Source of the DNA: Actinomadura montaniterrae
GTDB lineage: Bacteria; Actinomycetota; Actinomycetes; Streptosporangiales; Streptosporangiaceae
Length of the DNA stretch: 50,018 nucleotides
Reading direction: 5' to 3'
Assembly: GCF_008923365.1 (NCBI RefSeq)
Contig: NZ_WBMR01000052.1
Coordinates: 1 to 50,018 of the forward strand
Of the stretch, positions 42,051 to 50,018 are shown piece by piece. Under the pieces are notes generated by a model, which worked only from the letters and a program-made list of their open reading frames with translations, was not told the DNA's origin and did not search any database. A program made the translations under genes and the position numbers. Position 1 is the first letter of the stretch; the number at the start of each line of letters is the position of its first letter.

Positions 42051-43271
42051 GTGAGCACTATCAGTCACCAGACGCATCCCTTCACGCCAGGGGCCGAGGA
42101 CAGGGTCGACCTGCTCCTCATCGACGACGACCCCTCCGACGTGCTGATGGTCGAGAAGATGCTCGGCGACAGCGGCCTGGACGCGCTGATCACCGTCGCG
42201 GCGGACCTGCCGACCGCGCGGCGCCGGCTGACCCGCCGCACGCAGTGCATCATCGTGGACCTGTCGGCGCCGGGGATCGACCGGCTGGACGGGCTGCGCC
42301 AGGTGCTGGACATGTCCGGGACGGCCGCCGTGGTGGTGCTGACCGGGCTGGACGACGCGGGCCTCGGCGTCCGCGCGGTCGCCGCCGGCGCCGAGGACTA
42401 CCTGGTCAAGCAGGAGGTCGACGGCCCGCTGCTGGCCCGCGCGGTGCGCTACGCCATCGAGCGCAAGCGGTCGGAGGAGACCGAGCGGCGGCTCGTCGAG
42501 GCGCGCATCCTGGGCCGCGAGAACGCGCGGCTGGAGCGCGGGCTGCTGCCCGTCCCGCTGATCGACGACCCGTCGCTGCGGCACCACACCCGCTACCGGC
42601 CGGGCCGGCGGCGGGCGCTGCTCGGCGGCGACTTCTACGACACGGTGCAGACCGAGGGCGGCGCCGTCCACCTGATGATCGGCGACGTGTGCGGGCACGG
42701 CCCGGACGAGGCGGCGCTCGGCGTGCAGCTGCGGATGGCGTGGCGGACGCTGGTGCTGGCCGGGCACACCGGCGAGCAGCTGCTCGGCACCCTCGACACG
42801 GTGCTCGGGCACGAGCGGCGCAGCGAGGAGATCTTCACCACGCTGTGCATGATCACGATCGCGCCGTCGCGGCGGACCGCGCGGATGCACCTGGCCGGCC
42901 ATCCGGCGCCGCTGCTGTTCCGCGACGGGCCGGACGGCGGCTTCGAGGTCGCGGCGCTGCCGGAGTACGCGCACGGGCCGGCGCTCGGCCTGGTGCCGGG
43001 CGCGGAGTGGCCGACGACGGAGATCGACCTCGGCGAGTCGTGGGGGCTGATGCTCTACACCGACGGGCTGATCGAGGGGCGGGTCGGCGCGGGTTCGGCC
43101 CGGCTCGGCACCGACGGGCTCGTCGAGCTGGCGCGCCGGGCGCGCGGCAAGGGCGTCACCGGGCGGTCGCTGATCGACGAGCTGGTGACCGAGGTGGAGA
43201 ACCTCAACGGGGACGCCCTGACCGACGACCTGGCGGTGCTGCTGCTGTCGCGGCAGGCCACGGCGGTGTGA
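42051..43271 (+). CDS. Response-regulator receiver fused to PP2C/SpoIIE-type phosphatase
   Basis: The 406-residue protein has a CheY-like receiver (about 18-135) with acidic LLLIDDDPSD, phospho-acceptor Asp in IIVDLSAPG and Lys in YLVKQE. A coiled linker (about 136-170) and an RsbU/SpoIIE phosphatase domain (about 175-400) follow. The phosphatase has metal-binding Asp in GGDFYD and GDVCGHG, plus LMLYTDGLIE and DDLAVLLL. Phosphorylation of the receiver probably gates dephosphorylation of an anti-sigma antagonist (STAS protein), as in general stress control. The GTG follows CCGGAAGC. No cognate kinase is adjacent. Confidence 0.92.
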   Translation: MSTISHQTHPFTPGAEDRVDLLLIDDDPSDVLMVEKMLGDSGLDALITVAADLPTARRRLTRRTQCIIVDLSAPGIDRLDGLRQVLDMSGTAAVVVLTGLDDAGLGVRAVAAGAEDYLVKQEVDGPLLARAVRYAIERKRSEETERRLVEARILGRENARLERGLLPVPLIDDPSLRHHTRYRPGRRRALLGGDFYDTVQTEGGAVHLMIGDVCGHGPDEAALGVQLRMAWRTLVLAGHTGEQLLGTLDTVLGHERRSEEIFTTLCMITIAPSRRTARMHLAGHPAPLLFRDGPDGGFEVAALPEYAHGPALGLVPGAEWPTTEIDLGESWGLMLYTDGLIEGRVGAGSARLGTDGLVELARRARGKGVTGRSLIDELVTEVENLNGDALTDDLAVLLLSRQATAV

Positions 43272-43341
43272 CGGCGGCCACAGCGGCGTCCTGACCGCAC
43301 ACCGGCGGCGACGGGTCAATGTCGCCTGCGTCACTGATCGG

Positions 43342-43359
43342 GCGGGTTCCCGAACCCGC
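43342..43359 (+). terminator. Small hairpin, possible terminator
   Basis: GCGGGTT, a CCCG loop and AACCCGC form a 7-bp stem 70 bases past the phosphatase stop. It is weak and has no T tract. Confidence 0.4.
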
Positions 43360-43467
43360 TGTGAAGTCACTCACGATCATGAACGGCCGAGGAGGCGGGG
43401 AGGCCCGTCCCGGCTCGGTTCATAGCCTGCGGCTATCGGATTGAGTGCGCTGATGACTTGGCGCTCT

Positions 43468-43482
43468 TGTCCAAATTGGACA
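43468..43482. promoter_or_regulatory. Perfect palindrome TGTCCAAATTGGACA upstream of sdhC
   Basis: This 15-bp palindrome with 7-bp arms is centred 21 bases before the sdhC start codon. It is AT-rich against the local background. It does not match the Rex box. It probably binds a repressor or activator of the succinate dehydrogenase operon that I cannot name. Confidence 0.6.
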
Positions 43483-43495
43483 TACCGTTCGCGAC

Positions 43496-44185
43496 GTGGC
43501 TATAGCGATACCTGCGATCTACCGATCGACCGTCGGCAAGAAGGCCGTCATGGCCGTGACCGGCGCAATCCTGGTGCTGTTCCTGATCGCGCACATGATC
43601 GGGAACCTGAAGATCTTCCTCGGCGCGGGGGACTTCGACCACTACGCGCACTGGCTGCGCACGATGGGCGAGCCCGCCGTCCCGCACCGGACGCTGCTGA
43701 CGATCCTGGAGATCGTGCTCGTCGTGTCGGTCGTCCTGCACATGTGGTCGGCCATCTCGCTCGGCAAGCGCGCCGCGCACGCCCGCCCGGTGAAGTACCA
43801 GTCGAAGAAGAAGTCGCACGCGCAGGGCTACGCCACCTACACGATGCGGTACGGCGGCATCGTCGTCGCGCTGTTCATCATCTGGCACCTGCTGGACCTC
43901 ACCTTCTTCGCGGTGAACCCGCTGGGGTCCGACGCCACCCCCTACGACCGGGTCATCGCCGACTTCGACGGCTCCCGCTGGTACATCACCGTCTGGTACG
44001 TCCTGGCGGTCCTGCTGGTCGGCCTGCACCTCAACCACGGCATCTGGAGCGCGTTCCAGACCCTCGGCCTGCGCAGCCCCCGCAGCAACGGCGCGCTGCG
44101 CGTGCTCGCCGGCGGCGTCGCCGGGGTCGTGACCCTCGGCTTCATCGCCGTCCCGATCTCCGTCACCTTCGGATGGGTGAGCTGA
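43496..44185 (+). CDS. sdhC: Succinate dehydrogenase cytochrome b subunit
   Basis: The 229-residue protein has five membrane helices. Histidines lie in the expected helix positions for haem binding: IAHMIGNLKIFLG, HYAHWLRTM, VVLHMWSA, WHLLDLTFF and GLHLNHGIWSAFQTLG. This is the fused single-subunit anchor of the type-B succinate dehydrogenase/fumarate reductase of actinomycetes. It anchors SdhA and SdhB to the membrane and passes electrons to menaquinone. The GTG start lies just after a palindromic operator. It is followed directly by sdhA. Confidence 0.93.
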   Translation: MAIAIPAIYRSTVGKKAVMAVTGAILVLFLIAHMIGNLKIFLGAGDFDHYAHWLRTMGEPAVPHRTLLTILEIVLVVSVVLHMWSAISLGKRAAHARPVKYQSKKKSHAQGYATYTMRYGGIVVALFIIWHLLDLTFFAVNPLGSDATPYDRVIADFDGSRWYITVWYVLAVLLVGLHLNHGIWSAFQTLGLRSPRSNGALRVLAGGVAGVVTLGFIAVPISVTFGWVS

Positions 44186-44186
44186 C

Positions 44187-46124
<1,938 letters not shown>

Positions 46125-46126
46125 TC

Positions 46127-46879
46127 ATGAAGCTCACACTGCGCGTCTGGCGCCAGAGCGGCCCCCAGGACAAGGGGAGGATGGTCGAGTACAAGCTCGA
46201 CGACGTCTCCCCGGACGCCTCGTTCCTGGAGATGCTGGACGTCCTCAACGAGAAGCTCATCGCGGGCGGCGAGGAGCCGGTGGCGTTCGACCACGACTGC
46301 CGCGAGGGCATCTGCGGCATGTGCTCGCTGGTCATCAACGGGACCCCGCACGGCCCCGAGGAGCGCACCACCACCTGCCAGCTGCACATGCGCAAGTTCA
46401 AGGACGGCGAGGTCATCGACGTCGAGCCGTGGCGCGCCAGGGCGTTCCCGGTCGTCAAGGACCTCGTGGTGGACCGGTCCGCGTTCGACCGGATCATCCA
46501 GGCGGGCGGCTACATCACCGCGCCGACCGGCACCGCGCCGGAGGCGCACTCCACGCCCGTCCCGAAGCCGGACGCGGACCGCGCGTTCGAGGCCGCCGAG
46601 TGCATCGGCTGCGGCGCCTGCGTCGCGGCCTGCCCGAACGGGTCGGCGTCGCTGTTCCTCGGCGCGAAGGTCACCCACCTCGGCCTGATGCCGCAGGGCC
46701 AGCCGGAGCGCTGGGACCGCGTCGTGTCGATGCTGGACACCCACGACGACGAGGGCTTCGGCGGCTGCACGAACACCGGCGAGTGCACGGTCGCGTGCCC
46801 GAAGGGCATCCCGCTCGACGTGATCGGGAACCTGAACCGCGACTACCTGAAGGCGACCGCCGGCGGCAAGAAGCGCTGA
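46127..46879 (+). CDS. sdhB: Succinate dehydrogenase iron-sulfur subunit
   Basis: The 250-residue protein has the plant-type [2Fe-2S] cysteines (Cys58, Cys63, Cys66, Cys84). It also has two bacterial ferredoxin-like motifs, CIGCGACVAACPNG and CTNTGECTVACPKG, for the [4Fe-4S] and [3Fe-4S] clusters. It carries electrons from SdhA to the membrane anchor. The ATG is two bases past the sdhA stop. It is the last gene of the operon, before a strong hairpin. Confidence 0.96.
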   Translation: MKLTLRVWRQSGPQDKGRMVEYKLDDVSPDASFLEMLDVLNEKLIAGGEEPVAFDHDCREGICGMCSLVINGTPHGPEERTTTCQLHMRKFKDGEVIDVEPWRARAFPVVKDLVVDRSAFDRIIQAGGYITAPTGTAPEAHSTPVPKPDADRAFEAAECIGCGACVAACPNGSASLFLGAKVTHLGLMPQGQPERWDRVVSMLDTHDDEGFGGCTNTGECTVACPKGIPLDVIGNLNRDYLKATAGGKKR

Positions 46880-46898
46880 TCGTCGTCTTCGCGGGCCA

Positions 46899-46928
46899 CG
46901 GCCCCGTCCGGAGTACCGGGCGGGGCCG
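46899..46928 (+). terminator. Hairpin terminator of the sdh operon
   Basis: A 13-position stem (CGGCCCCGTCCGG with CCGGGCGGGGCCG, one T-G wobble) closes on an AGTA loop, 20 bases after the sdhB stop. No T run follows, as expected here. Confidence 0.8.
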
Positions 46929-46943
46929 CTCTACTCTTGGCGC

Positions 46944-47690
46944 ATGACGATCACGCTGGTCCCCTATCACCAGGACGAACACCTCCCCGAAACGACGTTC
47001 CCGCTCCCCGAGGCCGCGGCGGTCACCGTCACCCGCGAGTTCCCCGACGGCGACGTCTGGACGCGGATCGCCGCGCTGTACGAGCCGGTCGCCGCCGAGG
47101 TCGCCGCGCAGGCCGCGGCCGGAGCGGTCCCGTCGGTGGTGTCCGGCGACTGCCTGGTCTCCGAGGCCGTCCTCGCGGGCGTGCAGCGCGCCGGGGTGGA
47201 CGCCTCGATCGTGTGGTTCGACGCGCACGGCGACGTCCACACGCCGGAGACCAGCACCTCCGGGTACATCGGCGGGATGCCGCTGCGGCAGATCCTCGGC
47301 GACCACCCCGAATTGCTGTCGTCGCGGCTGGGGCTGCGGCCGCTGCCGGAGGAGCGGGCCGTCCTCGTGGACGCCCGCGACCTCGACCCGGCCGAGGCGG
47401 AGTTCCTCGCGTCGTCGCGGGTGCGGCGCTGCCCCGTGGACGACCTCGACCTGCCGGACGGCCCGCTCGTCCTGCACGTCGACGTGGACGTGGTCGACAA
47501 GGCCGACCTGCCGGGCCTGAAGTTCCCCGTGGGCGGCGGACCGTCCTTCGACGCGGTCGTCGCGGCCGTCCAGCGGGTGAAGGCCACCGGACGCGTCGCC
47601 GCGCTCGACATCGCCTGCCCCTGGCACCCGCCGCGGCCGGGCGACGACCCCGTCCGCGCCCGCCTCCTCGCCGCCCTCCTGGCGTCCTGA
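46944..47690 (+). CDS. Arginase-fold (ureohydrolase-like) protein
   Basis: The 248-residue protein has arginase-family metal motifs DAHGDVHTP and LHVDVDVVD in the right order. The first motif, normally GGDHS, reads SGDCLVS, so one Mn2+ ligand His is replaced by Cys. It may act on a guanidino or formimino compound, or may have lost activity; the substrate is unknown. The ATG lies six bases after TACTCT, so the message is probably leaderless. The spacing suggests a separate transcript from sdhCAB. Confidence 0.82.
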   Translation: MTITLVPYHQDEHLPETTFPLPEAAAVTVTREFPDGDVWTRIAALYEPVAAEVAAQAAAGAVPSVVSGDCLVSEAVLAGVQRAGVDASIVWFDAHGDVHTPETSTSGYIGGMPLRQILGDHPELLSSRLGLRPLPEERAVLVDARDLDPAEAEFLASSRVRRCPVDDLDLPDGPLVLHVDVDVVDKADLPGLKFPVGGGPSFDAVVAAVQRVKATGRVAALDIACPWHPPRPGDDPVRARLLAALLAS

Positions 47691-47833
47691 CCCGTCCCGA
47701 AAGTCTGCACGTCCCGGCGCGGGAACGGGCCCGGCTCGACCCCGGCGACCCCGGCGGACCGGTCGGGTGACGGATGCCCTGCCGGTCGGGGCGTTCCTAG
47801 CGTTGATCGTGTTCCCGGACGGAGGAGAAGACG

Positions 47834-48364
47834 ATGAACGACAAGGAATTGGCGGGCCGGGTGGCGGAGCTGACCGACCGGGCGGAGATCACCGAGCTGG
47901 TCGCGCGGTTCTTCGGCTCGATCGACGACCGCCAGCGCGCCCCGGAGGAGCATCCCTTCGACGCGGCGTGGGCACGGGCGTTCTTCACCGAGGACGTCGA
48001 GTTCCGCTACCCCGTCGGCGCCTACACCGGGCACGCCGCCGAGCTGATGGACCTGACCATGGACAACTTCGGGCGCACCCAGCACCTGGCCGGCATCCCG
48101 GAGATCGCACTGGACGGCGACCGGGCGGCGGTGCGGTGGAGCGCCGTCCACCACCATGTACACCCGGCGTCCACGCAGGAGGCGCGCGGCGACCGCCTCG
48201 GGGAGACGTTCGTGTCGGGCGGGCACTACGACGCGGAGGCCGTCCGCACACCGGACGGCTGGCGGTTCCGCGCGGTCTCGCTGTCCGTCGCGTGGACGAC
48301 CGGCAAGCCGCCGCTCGTGCCACCGGAGCGCCGCGCGGCCATGGCCCGCCTCGCCGCGTCCTGA
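47834..48364 (+). CDS. SnoaL/NTF2-like protein
   Basis: The 176-residue protein fits the SnoaL-like NTF2 fold: ELTDRAEITELVARFFGSID at the start, AFFTEDVEFRYPVGAYTGHAAEL, an HLAGIPEIALDGDRAAVRWSAVHHH central sheet and GGHYDAEAVRTPDGWRFRAVSL at the end. Such proteins act as small cyclases, hydrolases or binding proteins. No specific role can be assigned. GGAGGAG lies eight bases before the ATG. A TAGCGT -10-like box is at 47798-47803. Confidence 0.85.
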   Translation: MNDKELAGRVAELTDRAEITELVARFFGSIDDRQRAPEEHPFDAAWARAFFTEDVEFRYPVGAYTGHAAELMDLTMDNFGRTQHLAGIPEIALDGDRAAVRWSAVHHHVHPASTQEARGDRLGETFVSGGHYDAEAVRTPDGWRFRAVSLSVAWTTGKPPLVPPERRAAMARLAAS

Positions 48365-48369
48365 GCAGG

Positions 48370-48789
48370 TCAGGGGCGCAGGCGGCAGTGGAGTTCGAGG
48401 CCCGGAACGGCGTCCCAGCCGATCAGCCGGACGAGCTTGTCGATGTGCGCGGTGACCGAGTGCAGGACGAGCAGGCCGTCGCGGCCGGCGAGGTCGCGGG
48501 CCGCGAGGGTGAGGGTGCGCAGGCCCGCGACGTCGATGAAGTCGACGCCGGCGAGGTCGAGGTGCAGGTCGCCGTCGATCCGGCCGCGGGCGGCGCGCAG
48601 GGCGCGGGTGAGGTCGGCCGCGTTGGACACGTCCACCTCGCCGGCCATGCGCAGCCAGGGGGCGTCCGCGGCGCCCTCGATGCGCAGCAGCGGGGTGTCG
48701 AGTTCGACGACGTCGTAGCGGGGAGCGGTGCGCTCCGGGCGCGGTCCGCCCGGACCGCCCTCCCCGCCGGTGATCCGCCAGACCGTCAT
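48370..48789 (-). CDS. STAS-domain (anti-sigma factor antagonist-like) protein
   Basis: The 139-residue protein has a Gly/Pro-rich N terminus and a STAS domain (about 45-137): LLRIEGAADAPWLRMAGEVDVSNAADL, HLDLAGVDFIDVAGLRTL and a C-terminal helix. The usual phosphorylated serine (D-S-S-G) is replaced in DVAG, so control by an anti-sigma kinase on that site is unlikely. The ATG follows GAGGAG. It could be a target or decoy in a partner-switching network, perhaps linked to the receiver-phosphatase 5 kb upstream (inference). Confidence 0.8.
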   Translation of the reverse strand: MTVWRITGGEGGPGGPRPERTAPRYDVVELDTPLLRIEGAADAPWLRMAGEVDVSNAADLTRALRAARGRIDGDLHLDLAGVDFIDVAGLRTLTLAARDLAGRDGLLVLHSVTAHIDKLVRLIGWDAVPGLELHCRLRP

Positions 48790-48913
48790 CCGCTCCTCGC
48801 CCTTCGGGACCGGGGCGCCGCCTACCGCGGGCACGCCCGTATATGCCACGATCTCACCTGTTGACACCTTGTGGACCCCACCACGCGGGAAAACCGTCAT
48901 CGGGAGGCTTTTC

Positions 48914-49159
48914 ATGGACGAGAAGGCGATCCTGGAGCGGATCAACGAGTTCATCGACGAGGAGCACGCGCTCCGGCAGGCGCATGAACGCTCCGAGACC
49001 ACCGGTGAGGACACGAGACGGCGGTTGCGGGAGCTGGAGGTGGCCCTCGACCAGTGCTGGGATCTGCTGCGCCAGCGGCGCGCCAGGATCGACGCGGGGC
49101 AGAACCCGGAGGACGCGCACGTGCGCCCGGCCGGCGAGGTCGAGGGCTACCGCCAGTAG
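48914..49159 (+). CDS. DUF2630-family small protein
   Basis: The 81-residue hydrophilic helical protein contains INEFIDEEHALRQAHERS and LRELEVALDQCWDLLRQRRARIDAGQNPEDAHVRP. This matches the DUF2630 family of short actinobacterial coiled-coil proteins. No function is known. GGGAGG precedes the ATG by six bases. It diverges from the STAS gene, with about 125 bases between. Confidence 0.85.
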   Translation: MDEKAILERINEFIDEEHALRQAHERSETTGEDTRRRLRELEVALDQCWDLLRQRRARIDAGQNPEDAHVRPAGEVEGYRQ

Positions 49160-49165
49160 CGCCCG

Positions 49166-50018
49166 CTACGGCACCATCCACGACAGGACGTCCGTGGACT
49201 GCAGGCCCGACAGCACGCACATGCCGGCCAGGAACAGCAGGCTCCACAGGACGACGCGGCGGAAGATGTCGCCCTCGCGGCCGTCCAGGCCGACGGCGGC
49301 CGCGGCGATCGCGAGGTTCTGCGGGGACACCATCTTCCCGAGGACGCCGCCGGAGCTGTTGGTGGCGGCCATCAGCACGGGCGATAGGTCGGCCTTGTTC
49401 GCGGCGGTGATCTGCAGGGCGCCGAACAGGGAGTTCGACGAGGTGTCCGAGCCGGTCACGGCGGTGCCGAGCCAGCCGAGGACCGGGGACAGCACGGCGA
49501 AGGCGCCGCCGGCGCCGGCCATCCAGGTGCCGAGCGTGACGGTCTGGCCGGAGGCGTTCATCACGAACGCGAGCGCCAGCACGGCCATCACGGTGACGAT
49601 CGCCCAGCGGAGCTGGACGAGCGTGGTGCCGTAGGCACGCAGCGCCCGGCCCGCGCCGACACGCAGCGCGATCATGGTGAGGAGGCCCGCGACGAGCATC
49701 TGGGTGCCGGGCGTGGTGAAGTAGTTGAAGGTGAAGGTGGGCAGCGTCGACGGTTTGCCGGACGCGGCCGTGATGTGCAGGCCGGGCCAGCCGACCGTCT
49801 GGGTGGCGCCGTTCAGCCAGTCCTTGACCTGGTCGATCTGGCAGACGACGAACACCGCGATGATGATCGCGTAGGGGGCGTAGGCGCGGACGACGTCGGC
49901 GCGCGAGTCGGCCGGGGCCTCGCCGGCGCCGCCGCCGCGCCCGGCGCGGGCGGCGAACTCGGGGGCGGGCTCGTCGGCGGCGCCGCCGGCGATCACCGGG
50001 CGGGCCGGGGCGTGCGGG
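49166..50018 (-). CDS. L-lactate permease, 3' part (truncated by window edge)
   Basis: The visible 284 or so codons have several membrane helices and the lactate-permease signatures QVKDWLNGATQTVGWPGLH, FGALQITAANKADLSPVLMAATNSSGGVLGKMVSPQNLAIAA, TGSDTSSNSLF and a closing LSWMVP. The frame stays open past an internal GTG (49996) to the window end, so the N-terminal half lies beyond it. It should import lactate or glycolate with protons. It is convergent with the DUF2630 gene, six bases apart. Confidence 0.92.
   Translation of the reverse strand, partial: PHAPARPVIAGGAADEPAPEFAARAGRGGGAGEAPADSRADVVRAYAPYAIIIAVFVVCQIDQVKDWLNGATQTVGWPGLHITAASGKPSTLPTFTFNYFTTPGTQMLVAGLLTMIALRVGAGRALRAYGTTLVQLRWAIVTVMAVLALAFVMNASGQTVTLGTWMAGAGGAFAVLSPVLGWLGTAVTGSDTSSNSLFGALQITAANKADLSPVLMAATNSSGGVLGKMVSPQNLAIAAAAVGLDGREGDIFRRVVLWSLLFLAGMCVLSGLQSTDVLSWMVP

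Overview
This window looks like a chromosomal segment of a high-GC filamentous actinomycete. The Thermomonosporaceae (Actinomadura-like) are my best guess, but genus level cannot be proved from sequence alone. Supporting signs are very GC-rich third positions, frequent GTG starts, many TANNNT-type -10 boxes 6-7 bases before the start codon (leaderless mRNAs), a mycothiol gene (mshB), eukaryotic-type Ser/Thr kinases, and a trypco/VMAP/MoxR conflict-type locus. I see no insertion sequences, prophage genes, CRISPR arrays, tRNAs or rRNAs.

Layout. 1-4.1 kb: a CysRS/MshC-like remnant protein, a TNT-type NAD glycohydrolase toxin protein, and a membrane-anchored alpha/beta hydrolase. 4.0-8.3 kb: a quinone oxidoreductase behind a MerR/SoxR-like promoter, then a co-oriented cluster of a frameshifted lipoprotein, a secreted protein and a membrane Ser/Thr kinase. 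8.4-11.8 kb: a GT-C-like membrane protein and a membrane-anchored EEP-fold phosphatase/nuclease. 11.9-13.8 kb: PadR regulator and HSL-type esterase, divergent around a shared operator, plus a YjbR-like protein. 13.9-20.8 kb: a four-gene translationally coupled operon: trypco1 protein, trypsin-VMAP-C protein, MoxR AAA+ ATPase, and a 1308-residue vWA-like/pseudokinase/EccC-like ATPase fusion. This is the most interesting part of the window. 20.9-22.7 kb: TetR regulator and Cmx-like efflux pump sharing two copies of one operator. 22.7-26.2 kb: two secreted proteins, one an M6 metalloprotease. 26.3-29.8 kb: RraA-like protein, Lrp regulator divergent from ornithine aminotransferase, and an LCP cell-wall ligase. 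29.9-32.7 kb: PadR plus DHA2 efflux pump, and a flavin reductase. 32.8-38.2 kb: a DUF6113-like membrane protein with mshB, a Ser/Thr kinase, a DPP-IV-type peptidase, and a tandem structured repeat. 38.2-41.7 kb: a heterodimeric ABC exporter with complementary degenerate ATP sites. 42.1-46.9 kb: a receiver-PP2C phosphatase and sdhCAB. 46.9-50.0 kb: arginase-fold protein, SnoaL-like protein, STAS protein, DUF2630 protein and a truncated lactate permease.

How the genes work together. Several units are regulator-target pairs whose operators can be read directly (PadR/esterase, TetR/Cmx, PadR/DHA2, Lrp/rocD). The 13.9-20.8 kb operon has the parts of a proposed NTP-dependent conflict system: a protease effector, a MoxR chaperone ATPase and a vWA adaptor. 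Here the adaptor has gained a pseudokinase and type VII secretion-like ATPase modules. The sdhCAB operon and mshB are ordinary core metabolism.
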